Assembly: GCF_041296385.1 (NCBI RefSeq)
Contig: NW_027183960.1
Coordinates: 2,279,001-2,343,000 of the forward strand
Source of the DNA: Aphelocoma coerulescens
Taxonomy: Eukaryota > Chordata > Aves > Passeriformes > Corvidae
Length of the DNA: 64,000 bases
Reading direction: 5' to 3'
The position numbers and the translations under genes were made by a program. Within the stretch, counting starts at the first letter, position 1; the number at the start of each line of letters is the position of its first letter. Shown in pieces: positions 32,808 to 46,157 of the stretch. The notes under the pieces are model-generated. The model was not told where the DNA came from, did no database searches, and saw nothing but the letters and a program-made list of their open reading frames with translations.

Positions 32808-33607
32808 ACCCATGGTCATCAATTGGTGGCTCAAAATACAGCAGGATTCCCGGGCCTAACGGTCCTCCAACAAGAGTTGCCCCACCATAAGGGTCCCAGC
32901 ATTTGCATTTCCAAGCTCCCGCACAGGGTTCCCACCTACATTTACATCTGCAAGCTGCTTGGTTGGATTTGGAGCAGAACTCACTAAAAGGCTTTGAGTT
33001 CCAATCCGGTGTGGCCATTCCCACTGATAATCACAAACAACATGTCTTCTACTTGTGGAATTTTTGTGGGGACTGCTCAAAAACAGGTGGTCAAAAAAAC
33101 CCCTTGTCCCTCCCCATTGCTTTACAGGCTTCCAAATATTTTTGGTAAGTGTGATAAGAACGCCTTACGCAGCTACTGTTAGTGAGCCGAACAGGTATTT
33201 GATTGCATTTGCCTTGATATTTGGAACAATTGGAAGGAGGGCAATTGGGGGTCCAAACCCAGTTGTTCAAGCCCAGAGGGAAAGTCAATTGACAATTGCC
33301 TTTTCCTACATAGACACGCCCTATCCTATTTAGGCAATAAGTGCCTGTTGGAGAAGAATGAAGTGGCCATGAACTTCCTTCTTTGGCCCCAAATCCCATC
33401 CCACTGTGGCCCTCACATTGACCCACCATTTAGGTTCAGCTGGGCTAGCCAACTATGGCCACTCTTCAGATCCTCCTGGCCCTCCACAGAGCCAGCAATT
33501 GCTAAGGTTAAAAACTTTTGCTACTTCTTCTCCTAAGGCTGCAAATTGATTCTCCCACTCCTGGCCTAAACTCAGCTGACCATATCAAAGTAGAATTAGT
33601 AAGGAAA
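32808..33607 (-). pseudogene. ERV-old envelope SU remnant (copy B)
   Basis: Inverted copy of 10131-10930 with the same frame breaks plus small indels near 33320-33420 (a missing C and an added A relative to A). The CxxC cysteines are kept, and the residue after them is Gly (CWLCGGP) rather than Arg. Confidence 0.8.
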
Positions 33608-33887
33608 ATGTTTTAATAGTGTCATCTAATTAGCTAGTCTAATTTTCCCGTTGTCTTCTGCAGCACCTATGCCAATTGAAGACACAGAAACCACTTAACG
33701 TAACAAAATGGCCACAAGTATTAGCCCCCAAGTGAGTGGAGATTCTAGAGGAGGGATGCCTATACAGTCTATTTCAGCAGACGGTCTGAAGGTAGGACTG
33801 CGGGGCTTCTTCCGATGTCGAAGCACTGCCTACTGCTCCAGCCCACTCCTGCAGAGTGTCAGTCACGGCCTCCCGGCCTTCTCCTCC

Positions 33888-34865
33888 AGCTGAGATGTGC
33901 AAATCTCCGAGGCTTCAGAGACCTTGACCCGAGAGTGACGGGTTCACCTGTGTTCAGCTTACTTGACGGCTGTTTTCTGTCGTCAGTGACACTTGGAATG
34001 GGCCACGCCATTTCACCAGCACTGGCGCTTCTTTCTACTCCTTAATTAGGACTCAATCTCCTGGTTGGATGTTAAAAGCAGCAAAGTCCAAAGGCCGGGC
34101 TTGCACCAGCTGAGTTTCCTGTTGAAGGGGTTTCACAAGAAGCAGGATCCTGGCCACAGATGGTTTTAAAAATGCATCACTTGCCTCTACCCCCCCCCAC
34201 TGGGTGGAGACTTACCAGGGCAATTGCAAACAACGATTGAAAGGGAGATAACTGAATCTCTCTTCTGGCTTGGGCCCTCATTCTCACCAAAGCCAATGTC
34301 CAAAGCCCTACCCATGGCATCTTGGTTTCTATTACCAGCTTCAAAAGGTGTTTATTTCTCTCTTCATTGTTTTCTACCCGAGCCGAGCTCTGGGGGTGCC
34401 AGGGCCTATGGAGGTTCCATTGTGTTCCTAAAGAAGCCAAAACCCCTTGAAGGATCTTTCCTGCAAAATGAGTTCCCCTATCTGAATCTATTGCTTCTAC
34501 AATGCTGTATCTTGGAATGATTTGTTCCAAAAATGCCTTAAGAACTGATCCTGTCATTACTGAAGTAGTTGGAAATACTTCTGGCCACCTTGCTAGCTGA
34601 CATACGATTACCAGAAGATATTAAGCCTTGCCACTTGGGGCATCTCCGGAAAATCCACCTGGCATCTTTGGAAGGGCCATGCAGCCCAAGGCCTCCCTCC
34701 TCTAGCAAGTTACTTTGTAACTTGGCTGTTGGCTTTAGCACAGATCAAGCAACCTTCAACAGCTCCTTTTGCCAGTCTAAAAAGACCCCCAGCAACATAC
34801 ATCATGAGATAGGCTTCTGCCAATCCTCAGGAAGTGCAAGAACTCTCTTAATGGAGTTGCTTTAA
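33888..34865 (-). pseudogene. ERV-old integrase remnant (copy B)
   Basis: Inverted copy of 8870-9850. It is 3 nt shorter than A at the end of the core frame (126 versus 127 codons). The same motifs (DSDRGTHF, PWHPQSS) and the same breaks are present. Confidence 0.83.
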
Positions 34866-35075
34866 TATTGGTAGGGCCAAAGGTTCTGGTATCTCTTGTT
34901 TGCCATCCCTTGGAAACCAATTCTTGCCTTTTTTCTCTGCCACACGACTTTTAACTGTATGTCAAACTGCTGCGGTAGAAAAGACAGCTTCCTGGGCAGT
35001 GATGGAGTCACGGGGAGCAAAGGGGGCATCTTGGAGAGTTCTGGCAGAAGTGTGGCTTTCTGAGTTTCTTCATCC

Positions 35076-35518
35076 ACCAAAAAGGAGACAGAGGAGTCCT
35101 GTAACATTCTTCAACTCCAGGGAGAGGCCATGGGGCTTTTGCCATGGAGTCTCTCAAATGATTGCGGGATGCAGCTCCCTTCTGATGCTAAGTTCCTGGC
35201 AACAGCACCCTCTGAGGTACTCGGGAATTACAGACTTCCGGAACTGCCTACTCTATGCCCCCCTCTAATATGCACTCCCCTTTTGGAATGGAAAAGGAAG
35301 AAAACCAAACTATTCCTAATGCTAGGAAGTCTTTGCTGCCTTGCTCTAGGTTCAGGAATTTAGCAGGGCCTTGGCTGAGCAACAGTCTCTGTTGATTAGT
35401 AACAGTTTCTAGAACGAATACTTTCTTCTGTTACTTCCCCCCCTGTAAATTCCTAGCCTTGTCTAAGGAGAGATTCACACGGTCTCTTTGTAAAGACACA
35501 TCTATCTTACTCCTTTCA
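35076..35518 (-). mobile_element. 5' LTR of ERV-old (copy B)
   Basis: Inverted copy of 8217-8659 with a handful of substitutions; several are shared with C and not with A (for example GATGCAGCTCCC). Confidence 0.8.
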
Positions 35519-35618
35519 CGCCCACACCTTCCTTGCGGTGGAACGGCTCTCCCCGGCACAGCACCTGGCACAAAACCCCCGTATACGCACACACACACCT
35601 GCACTTACCCTGCACTCC

Positions 35619-35622
<4 letters not shown>

Positions 35623-35649
<27 letters not shown>
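35623..35649 (-). repeat. (CA)n microsatellite, 27 nt (copy B)
   Basis: Eight nucleotides (four CA units) longer than the equivalent tract in A and C. Confidence 0.95.
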
Positions 35650-35650
35650 C

Positions 35651-36903
35651 TCCCGCATACTAACACCCCCTCCACATCCCCACCATGCTACTTGCAGTGG
35701 CCCCGCCCCTGCCATCCCCACCGGCTGGCAGCACCCACTCCTCGCATGCTTCCCCATGCCTTGCATTTCCTTGCTGCCCCCTCTGTAGCCTTCCCTCAAC
35801 CTGCCTTTTCTCCCCTGCCTTGCACTGACTTGCTCACCCATCCCCCACCTGACTTCCTTTCACATTCGTCTAGGTCTGGCCTCACCTTTCCTTTTCCTTC
35901 TAGGACCCTCATTGCCTTGCCTCGCCTCGCAAAGCCACCACTTGCCTTGCCTTGCCCTTGAACCCCTCCCTTGCCTTGCATGACCTTGCTCACCCCTCCC
36001 CCACCTGGAATTCAACACCCCTTTTCAATGACATTTCTGGGCCTTGCCCTGCCCTTTCTGCTCCTCCGAGGAATCTCAAAGCTCTCAAGCATCTCCGGTG
36101 TTTCAGGATCCCATGAGAGGAAGACCAGGGGAGGACGCATGTTGCCACACTCATCTCTGTGGGCAGCCTTTGTCTGGGAGCAATCCTTGCATGTCTTGAA
36201 CCTTGGAGGGGCAATTCACATTTTGCCCTTGAGCTCGGGGACCAGAAAGAGAGTTCTTTTGCATACAAGGGAAAGCAGGTAGCTCAAGTCTTTTAGGTAC
36301 AGAGGAGAGATGACCCACGCGGGATCAAGGCCACACAGAGCACTTGGTCCTGGCCACTTTTGTGTACCAGCAGTCCTTGAATGTACTTCTCACCTGCCTT
36401 GCCTGGCCTTGCCTTGGCAACACAACAGTTGCCTTGCCTTGCCCTGCTAGCCCTCTGGAGCCTTGCATTCCTTTGCACGGCCATGCCCAGCACATGACCT
36501 GCCTACTGTTTTCCTCCAGGGCCTTGGCTTGCTGAGCCCTTCCTGTTTCTGCCTGGCCTTCCCATCAGTGGCCCTTCCTTCCTACAGCCAGCCTTGCCTC
36601 TAACTTCTGGGCCTTCTCTTGCCTACCAGTCCATTTGCTTTCCCCTCACTGCTCTGGCCTTGCCTACCTCTCCCTTGACTTGCCCACAATTGCCTGCACT
36701 CGGTTTGCAGCGCCTTGCCTGCATGGAAGGCAAGGGAAAGAGTGGTAGGCCGGGCAAAGCAAAGCCAGCAAGTTGTAGGCAGTGCGAGGCAAGGCAGACG
36801 TAGGCAAAGGAAGCAGAGCAAGGGTAGCTTAAGAAGAACTAGACAAGGCAAGGCCAAGAGACTCGGAGTGCCTTTCCTTGGGAAGGCAAGGACATAGTGC
36901 CAG
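35651..36903 (-). repeat. GGCAA/TTGCC-rich stretch (copy B)
   Basis: Inverted copy of 6840-8092. Confidence 0.75.
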
Positions 36904-38222
36904 TGTTGCTGGAGCAGATGTTAAGGTACTGTGGGGAGGAATAGTCCAGCAAGACATTTCTCTTCTGGCCCCTGTGCGTGTAGGGGCAATTGTTGGACAT
37001 ATTCAATACTGGAGGCGGATCAGTCGCTGGATGTGTTGTATTTTGGAGGAGGGGATGCCGTTTCTTTGGAGATGGGCTTGTAGTTGCTCTCTTTGGCAAG
37101 GAAGGCAGGTTTGGATGTGCACATCAGGTACTCCTAGGGATTTTAAAGGCTTTTCCCAACAGGCAGAGCTCTCTCTGGGTTCGAGCTGTTGAGCTGTCAG
37201 TGGGAATGCAAAGGCCAAGCTCTTAAGCTATTTGTCCTGGTGCCTTCAGTGTGTGAGCAGTCCCTGGTGCCGTTGCCTTTGGATCCTGACTCTGGGAGAG
37301 GGAAGGCTTAGGATGGTACCTAGAGCTGAGAAGGAGAGTGCTGAGAACAGCGTGTGTGCTGCTAGTTTGAGGGGTGCAGGTGAAGTTGTAGGCAGCAAGA
37401 TCTTCCTCAGCTGGCACTGTTTTGAGCCCTGTTTTTGCCAGATGGTTTCAAGTTGGTGGGCGGAATCTGCGAGAGGGAAAAGATTTGTTTGGGCCAAAGA
37501 GGTGTGGTGTAAAGAAGAGTGTGCTCTTGGAAGGGGAAGATGAGGGCAACCTTTTTGTCCTGACACCGTTGATTTGAGTGCAGGGCCGTTTGCAAGTTGC
37601 CTCTGTCTGCCCTTGGGGTGGTTTCGAGCTGGGCCAGGTGCTTGGCCTTCTTTTGCAAGTCTGCAGCGCCGTCGTGTGGTTATTTCCATGAGCGCTGACA
37701 GTGCCCGGCAAAAAGCTCTTGGCTGGCGCGGCCCCAGTCGTGTGGAAGCAGTTGGTGGAAGAGCTCCGCTGTGCATCCTGCCTCTTGGAGACATAAAAGG
37801 ATGTAACCCTGCGCGTAGGGGGGAAGCAAGACGAATCTTTTCATTGTTGGCTGAGCAGTTTCTACGCGGCAAAAGTAAAGGCAGTTTCAGCACGGCCTCT
37901 TTCTTTCAGAACCTTTTCTGTGCCATCATGAACATGCTCAACATGCCACTCGCACCCGCTGAACTGCATCAAAGGCCCTGGAGATAGGCACTTTCCTTCA
38001 AGCTCTCTGTAGCATCCTACCCTCCACCTCTGGCGGATCCCAAAGCCCTTCCAAACATCCAGCAGCTGCACGCAGAGAACAAGTGCTAGAACAAGGCGTT
38101 GGCCTTCCTAGTCCTTTTAAAGTCTGTGAACTAGGCGAAACATTCCAGTGAGCAGCACTTTCCTTCGCAACTATATCTAGAGCATCATCACATTCTCTCC
38201 AAGTGGGTAAGTCCACCCTTGC
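36904..38222. other. Unrecognised duplicated sequence (copy B)
   Basis: Inverted copy of 5521-6839. A few substitutions merge minus-strand frames into one of 215 codons (37246-37893) that is split in A and C, which argues against coding constraint. Confidence 0.6.
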
Positions 38223-39246
38223 AGCGCAGCGTTTGCAGCCACAGTTCGGACTGAGAGATAGGCCAGGTGAGAAAGCATTTCTTGACTATCCCTCTTCTCT
38301 GGAAGACTTGATACTCGCAGCGCGACCACGTCCACACACCTTCAGTGTGGCCAGGTTCAAGCAGCTAGAGCTCCCAGAGATGGGAGAGTCAGGAGAGAAG
38401 ACGTTCCAAAAGTACCGTGTACTTACAGCAGCATTAAAACTGTGCACAGCAGTCTGCAGCACTGTAGACTGCGGCTTCTCCGACAGACGAGCCATCCCAT
38501 TGTTGCCTCTCGCAGCCTCCTTGCTAGCTGCTCTCCTGAAGAAAAGAACTAGAAGAAAAAGCCAATGCTGGGCTGCACCTTCCCCTTGCCTTACGTAAAG
38601 CCACCTAAACTCCCCGCTGCACTCTCTACTTCCCCTCTCCTTGGAAGCGACCACTGTGTTTGCTGCATCTCGAAGCCTAAAGTTAAGCGCCAGTGGTTTT
38701 GGGGATGGTTGGAAGAGGGATAAGTAGTAGCACAAGGAAGTAGTTGTCGTTGAACTTCCTCCTTCTCAATGCTAACGTGAATTGGGCAGGCAGGCGAGTG
38801 CTAGCCACGCTCCTTTCTCAGTTTGTACGCTGCGGACACGAGTCCGGTGCTCTGCGCCTTCGTTCGGCCTCTTTAGTACCCATGTCGCTCTTTCATTCAG
38901 CCGGAGTCGAAGCGTCGTCTACTTCTCGCCCAGAGAGCACGGTGCCGGCAGCGAAATGCCCCAGCCGACTGCTTCTGCCGACACACGCCTGGTCTATGCA
39001 CTTTCCCTCGCAGCGACATACAGCAGCACTTTCGGTCTTTCTTGTCGTCCAAATGGAAAGGGAAAGATTCTCTGCTATGTCCCGCCCAGAGAACAGTTTT
39101 AGGTCAACCAGCACGCCCAGAGCTTGCCCTCGACGCGTGGAAACTTGTGTTTGCACCACATTCAAGTGGCTGCCGTCTTTCCTTTACAGCCTGCAGAGCA
39201 CCGTCAGACCGCCGTGCTCTCTGCACCTGCCTTCTCAGTTCTAAGT
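38223..39246 (+). repeat. Diverged satellite unit (copy B)
   Basis: Inverted copy of 4497-5520. The near-identity with C ends at about 39168, which sets the inner edge of the palindrome arm. Confidence 0.7.
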
Positions 39247-42200
39247 ACTACCGCGCCTCTTACAGCCTTGCAGGAAGCAAAGACACGGGTAGTCATCTCG
39301 CAGAGAAGAACGTGGAAGGACGAAAGGATGATCTTCCTTTCTCCTGCTTCTTGCCTGAATTGTGGTGCTGTATTGAAAGTCTTGGCTAGCGAAAAGCTCA
39401 TCCAGCAAGTGCCTCATTCCTGACGCATCTCGCTGAGCGAGAGTTTCACGAAGAGTTTAGACTCTGGAAACAGCAAGAAAATGATTGTACGTCGAGCTGA
39501 GGAAAATCCGTGCACAGCACACTGTGGATGCGTGCAGTGTTCGCGCTGAAGAGCGCCAAAACGCAAAGCCATCGCTGGGCTTCAGTTTTGTCCAGACCGC
39601 AGAAGGCAAAGAACGAAGCAACTGGGCACCGCGTTAACGTACTCAGTGGACCGAATTTCAAATGTCCAGCCAAAAGCTGCTTCATAAGCAGATTCAGCTG
39701 AGAATGCTCTGGCTGCTTCACAAAGTAAGGCGCAGCCGTTTCCATTCATCACACTACCTGGCCAGAAGCAGTATCCTACACCTTCAATGCTGCAGCGTCC
39801 ATGCAGCTGGAGCACACGCAGTAGGACGCGTCCAGATAGACGGCGTTCTTCAAGTACCCCCCTCCTCCAAGCAGCCTTGAAACTGAGCACAACACACTGC
39901 GGCTCGGGAGCTTCCTTCTCAGATAGACGTGCCGTCACGTTATTCACTCTCGCAGCTCCGTTGCCCACTTGCAGCAGCTGCTACCAAAGCAAAATGCTCC
40001 AGAAGTAAAAAGCACTGCCGGGCTGCACTTTCCCTTGCCTCACGTAAAGCACCATAAACTGTCCGCTGTGCTCTGTATTTCCATTCTCCGCCGCATCTAC
40101 CACTGTTATCTCTGCATCTCGAAGCATAAAGCTCGGCACAATTCCTCCCAGGGAACGCTGGAAGAGAAATAGGCAGCAGCACAAGTAGCTGCAAGTGGAA
40201 CTTTCTGTTTTAAAACGCTAACGTGAATCCGGAAACAAGCGAGTGACAGCCAATCTTCCTCTTGCAGCCTGTGCGATGCACACACCAGCTCGGTGCTCTG
40301 CCCTCATTCTTTAATGCTCTTCGTACCATGTCACGCTTTCATTCTGCCGGAGTCGAAGCGTCGTCTACTTCTCGCCCAGAGAGCACGGTGCCAGCGGAGA
40401 AAGGCTCCAGAAAAACGCTCCAGGCTGCTGATTCTTCCCAAACACACCAGGGCTATGCACTTTCCTTCGCAGCGCTAAGTAGCATCACATTCTGTTTGCG
40501 TTGGAGCCGGAATGCAAAGGGAAAGATTCTCGGTTACGTCTCACTCAGCGCCCAGTTTTAGGTCACCAAGCTTACCCGGAGCTTACCCGCGACGCGTGGA
40601 AATTGGTATTTGCACCATATTCAAGTGGTAGCTTTCTTTCCTTTACAGCCTGCAGAGCGCCGTCAGATCGCGGTGCTCTCTGCACCTGCCTTCTCCCTTC
40701 CAAGTACCACCGCGCACCTTACAGCCTTGCAGGAAGCAAAGACGTGGAGAGATGTCTCGCAGAGAAGATCGTGCAAAGACGAAAAGATGTTCTTCTTTGC
40801 TTTTCCTCGTCGCCCAGATTGTGGTGCTCTACTGAAAGCGTGGGCTAACGAATGGCTAATCTAGCATGTGCTTCCCTTCTAATGCATTTCGCTGAGCGAG
40901 AGCTGAGGAAAATCCTTGCACTGTACACTATGGATGCGTGCAGTAGACACGCAGAAGAGCGGCACAGCTCATAACCATCGCACACTCCAGCCCAGAGCTC
41001 TGGGGCTGCGTTCTTCTCAATTTCCGGCGCTGGACAGAACTGAGACATTGAGCTTTGGCTCTCTTTAGTGTGTGTACTGCACGCATCCAGAGCGCGCTGT
41101 GCACAGATTCTCCTCAGCGCTACGTGCAAGCACAGACTTTCTGCTTCGCAGAGCCCAACTGTCCGCCGAAGCTCTCGCTCAGAGAAATGTGTCAGGAGAG
41201 AAGCACTTGCTGGATTAGCCTTACACTGGCCAACAGTTCCAAAGAAGCACCATAGTCTTCTTGCGAGAAAGGATAATAAAACACATGTATTGTCCCAGCA
41301 AAGTTCTCTGTGCTAGCCGAAGCCGAGAATCTTTCCCTTAAGATTAAGACCACAACGCAGACAGCATTTTGTGCTACTTAACGCTGAGAGGGATAGCCCA
41401 GGCGTGTTTCGGCAGAGGCAGAAGCCCGGAGCGTTTCTCTGCCGGCACCGTGCTCTCAGGCGAGAAGTAGACGACGCTTCGACTCCGGCTGAATGAAAAG
41501 CGCGACATGGTACGAAGAGCATACGAATGAGGGCGCAGAGCACCGAGCTGGTGTGCGCATCGCACAGGCTGCAAGAAGAAGCGTGGCTGCCGCTCGCTTC
41601 TTTGCGGATTCACGTTAGCAGTTGAAAACAAAAGTTCCACTTGCAGCTACTTGTGCTGCTACCTATTTCTCTTCCAGCTTTCCCTGGGAAGAATTGTGCT
41701 GCGAGAGTGAATAACGTGACGGCACGTCTATCTGAGAAGGAAGCTCCCGAGCCGCAGTGTGTTGTGCTCAGTTTCAAGGCTGCTTGGAGAAGGGGGTACT
41801 TGAAGACCGCCTTCTATCTCGACGCGTCCTACTGCGTGTGCTCCAGCTGCATGGACGCTGCAGCATTGAAGGTGTAGGATACTGCTTCTGGCCAGGTAGT
41901 GTGATGAATGGAAACGGCTGCGCCTTACTTTGTGAAGCAGCCAGAGCATTCTCAGCTGAATCTGCTTATGAAGCAGCTTTTGGCTGGACATTTGAAATTC
42001 GGTCCACTGAGTACGTTAACGCGGTGCCCAGCTGCTTCGTTCTTCGCCTTCTGCCGTCTGGACAGAACTGAAGCCCAGCGATGGCTTTGAGTTTTGCCGC
42101 TCTTCAGCATGTGTACTGCACGCATCCGCAGTGTGCTGTGCAAGGATTTTCCTCAGCTCTCCCTCAGCGAAATGCATCAGGTGAGAAACACTTGCTGGAT

Positions 42201-42350
42201 TAGCCTTTCGCTGGCCATGGCTTTCAGTACAGCACCACAATCTGGGCGACGAGGAGGAGCAAAGAAGAACATCTTTTCGTCTTTGCACGTTCTTCTCTGC
42301 GAGACGACTATCCGCGTCATTGCTTCCTGCAAGGCTATATTCTGCGCAGT
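39247..42350. repeat. Satellite array with orientation switch (copy B)
   Basis: Mirror of 1393-4496, including the 14-bp palindrome at 40991-41004. Units run in opposite orientations on the two sides of it. No gene is recognised. Confidence 0.85.
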
Positions 42351-45134
42351 GGTACTTGAAAGGGAGAAGGCAGGTGCAGAGAGCACCGCGATCTGACGGC
42401 GCTCTGCAGGCTGTAAAGGAAAGAGGGCTGCCACTGGAATGTGTGCAAACACAAGTTTCCACGAGTCGCGGGCAAGCTCTGGGCGTGCTTGTTGACCTAA
42501 AACTGTTCTCTGTGCCCGACATTGCTGAGAATCTTTCCCTTTACATTTGGACGACAAGAAAAGACCGAAAGTGCTGCTGTATGTCGCTGCGAGAAAAGTG
42601 CATAGCCCTGGTGTGTTTCGGAAGGGCAGTCGGCTGGGGCATTTCGCTGCCGGCACCGTGCTCTCCGGGCGAGAAGTAGACGACGCTTCGACTCCGGCAG
42701 AATGAAAAGCGCGACATGGTACGAAGAGCATACGAATGAGGGCGCAGAGCACCGAGCTGGTGTGCGCATCGCACAGGCTGCAAGAAGAAGCGTGGCTGCC
42801 GCTCGCTTCTTTGCGGATTCACGTTAGCAGTTGAAAACAAAAGTTCCACTTGCAGCTACTTGTGCTGCTACCTATTTCTCTTCCAGCTTTCCCTGGGAAG
42901 AATTGTGCCGAGCTTTATGCTTCGAGATGCAGAGATGACAGTGGTAGATGCAGCGGAGAATGGAAATAAAGAGTGCAGCGGACAGTTTACAGTGCTTTAC
43001 GTGAGGCAAAGGAAAAGGTTTGCTCAGCAGTGCTTTTTACTTCTGGAGCATTTTGCTTTGGTAGCACCTGCTGCTAGTGGGCAACGGAGCTGCGAGAGTG
43101 AATAACTTGACGGCACGTCTATCTGAGAAGGAAGCTCCCGAGCCGCAGTGTGTTGTGCTCAGTTTCAAGGCTGCTTGGAGGAGGGGGGTACTTGAAGAAC
43201 GCCGTCTATCTGGACGCGTCCTACTGCGTGTGCTCCAGCTGCATGGACTCTGCAGCATTGAAGGTGTAAGAAACTTCTTCTGGCCTGATAGTGTGATAGA
43301 GTGCAACGGCTACGCCTTACTTTGTGAACCATCCAGAGCATTCTCAGCTGAATCTGCTTGTGAAGCAGCTCTTGGCTGGACATTTGAAATTCGGTCCACT
43401 GAGTACGTTAACGCGGTGCCCAGCTGCTTCGTTCTTCGCCTTCTGCCGTCTGGACAGAACTGAAGCCCAGCGATGGCTTTGAGTTTTGCCGCTCTTCAGC
43501 ATGTGTACTGCACGCATCCGCAGTGTGCTGTGCAAGGATTTTCCTCAGCTCTCCCTCAGCGAAATGCATCAGGTGAGAAACACTTGCTGGATTAGCCTTT
43601 CGCTGGCCATGGCTTTCAGTACAGCACCAGAATCTGGGCGACGAGGAGGAGCAAAGAAGAACATCTTTTCGTCTTTGCACGTTCTTCTCTGCGAGACGAC
43701 TATCCGCGTCATTGCTTCCTGCAAGGCTATATTCTGCGCAGTGGTACTTGAAAGGGAGAAGGCAGGTGCAGAGAGCACCGCGATCTGACGGCGCTCTGCA
43801 GGCTGTAAAGGAAAGAGGGCTGCCACTGGAATGTGTGCAAACACAAGTTTCCACGAGTCGCGGGCAAGCTCTGGGCGTGCTTGTTGACCTAAAACTGTTC
43901 TCTGTGCCCGACATTGCTGAGAATCTTTCCCTTTACATTTGGACGACAAGAAAAGACCGAAAGTGCTGCTGTATGTCGCTGCGAGAAAAGTGCATAGCCC
44001 TGGTGTGTTTCGGAAGGGCAGTCGGCTGGGGCATTTCGCTGCCGGCACCGTGCTCTCCGGGCGAGAAGTAGACGACGCTTCGACTCCGGCAGAATGAAAA
44101 GCGCGACATGGTACGAAGAGCATACGAATGAGGGCGCAGAGCACCGAGCTGGTGTGCGCATCGCACAGGCTGCAAGAAGAAGCGTGGCTGCCGCTCGCTT
44201 CTTTGCGGATTCACGTTAGCAGTTGAAAACAAAAGTTCCACTTGCAGCTACTTGTGCTGCTACCTATTTCTCTTCCAGCTTTCCCTGGGAAGAATTGTGC
44301 CGAGCTTTATGCTTCGAGATGCAGAGATGACAGTGGTAGATGCAGCGGAGAATGGAAATAAAGAGTGCAGCGGACAGTTTACAGTGCTTTACGTGAGGCA
44401 AAGGAAAAGGTTTGCTCAGCAGTGCTTTTTACTTCTGGAGCATTTTGCTTTGGTAGCACCTGCTGCTAGTGGGCAACGGAGCTGCGAGAGTGAATAACGT
44501 GACGGCACGTCTATCTGAGAAGGAAGCTCCCGAGCCGCAGTGTGTTGTGCTCAGTTTCAAGGCTGCTTGGAGGAGGGGGGTACTTGAAGAACGCCGTCTA
44601 TCTGGACGCGTCCTACTGCGTGTGCTCCAGCTGCATGGACTCTGCAGCATTGAAGGTGTAAGAAACTTCTTCTGGCCAGGTAGTGTGATAGAGTGCAACG
44701 GCTACGCCTTACTTTGTGAACCATCCAGAGCATTCTCAGCTGAATCTGCTTGTGAAGCAGCTCTTGGCTGGACATTTGAAATTCGGTCCACTGAGTACGT
44801 TAACGCGGTGCCCAGCTGCTTCGTTCTTCGCCTTCTGCCGTCTGGACAGAACTGAAGCCCAGCGATTGCTTTTAGCTGTGGCTCTCTTCAGCATGTGTAC
44901 TGCACGCATCCGCAGTGTGCTGTGCAAGGATTTTCCTCAGCTCTCCCTCAGCGAAATGCATCAGGTGAGAAACACTTGCTGGATTAGCCTTTCGCTGGCC
45001 AAGGCTTTTAATACAGCACCACAATATGGGCGACGAGGAGAAAGGAAGAACATCTTTTCGTCCTGGCACGTTCTTCTGAGCGACATGACTATCCGCGTGT
45101 TTGCTTCCTGCAAAGCTGTATTGTGCGCGGCGGT
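42351..45134 (-). repeat. Two near-identical 1392-bp satellite units in tandem (copy B)
   Basis: Units 42351-43742 and 43743-45134 both correspond to the first unit of copy A (1-1392). They differ from each other at only a few sites, for example CCTGATAG against CCAGGTAG near 43285 and 44677. Copy A shows only one such unit before the window edge, so an extra duplication or a boundary effect is possible. Confidence 0.88.
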
Positions 45135-46157
45135 ATTGGAACTGAGAAGGCAGGTGCAGAGAGCACCGGGATCTGACGGCGTTCTGCAGCCTGTAAAGGA
45201 AAGACGGCTACCACTTGAATGTGGTGCAAACACAAGTTTCCACGCGTCGAGGGCAAGCTCTGGGCGTGCTGGTTGACCTAAAACTGTTCTCTGGGCGGGA
45301 CATAGCAGAGAATCTTTCCCTTTCCATTTGGACGACAAGAAAGACCGAAAGTGCTGCTGTATGTCGCTGCGAGGGAAAGTGCATAGACCAGGCGTGTGTC
45401 GGCAGAAGCAGTCGGCTGGGGCATTTCGCTGCCGGCACCGTGCTCTCTGGGCGAGAAGTAGACGACGCTTCGACTCCGGCTGAATGAAAGAGCGACATGG
45501 GTACTAAAGAGGCCGAACGAAGGCGCAGAGCACCGGACTCGTGTCCGCAGCGTACAAACTGAGAAAGGAGCGTGGCTAGCACTCGCCTGCCTGCCCAATT
45601 CACGTTAGCATTGAGAAGGAGGAAGTTCAACGACAACTACTTCCTTGTGCTACTACTTATCCTTCTTCCAACCATCCTTGGAAACTTTGGCGCTTAACTT
45701 TAGGCTTCGAGATGCAGCAAACACAGTGGTCGCTTCCAAGGAGAGGGGAAGTAGAGAGTGCAGCGGGGAGTTTAGGTGGCTTTACGTAAGGCAAGGGGAA
45801 GGTGCAGCCCAGCATTGGCTTTTTCTTCTAGTTCTTTTCTTCAGGAGAGCAGCTAGCAAGCAGGCTGCGAGAGGCAACAATGGGATGGCTCGTCTGTCGG
45901 AGAAGCCGCAGTCTACAGTGCTGCAGACTGCTGTGCACAGTTTTAATGCTGCTGTAAGTACACGGTACTTTTGGAACGTCTTCTCTCCTGACTCTCCCAT
46001 CTCTGGGAGCTCTAGCTGCTTGAACCTGGCCACACTGAAGGTGTGTGGACGTGGTCGCGCTGCGAGTATCAAGTCTTCCAGAGAAGAGGGATAGTCAAGA
46101 AATGCTTTCTCACCTGGCCTATCTCTCAGTCCGAACTGTGGCTGCAAACGCTGCGCT
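45135..46157 (-). repeat. Diverged satellite unit (copy C)
   Basis: Direct copy of about 4497-5520. The first ~75 bp (to 45211) resemble other satellite variants and are less similar to A, so the palindrome boundary lies inside this unit. Confidence 0.7.

Larger units (their letters stand above)
28208..45134 (-). repeat. Segmental duplication copy B (inverted)
   Basis: Reverse-complement copy of the segment. From 30413 to 45134 it mirrors copy A. From 28208 to 39168 it mirrors copy C with coordinate sums of 84372 to 84380. It lacks the ERV-young provirus: the uninterrupted insertion site is at 30409-30412. It holds one more 1392-bp satellite unit than copy A, seen as the A+B coordinate sum changing from 43743 to 45135 in the satellite. 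Confidence 0.95.
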
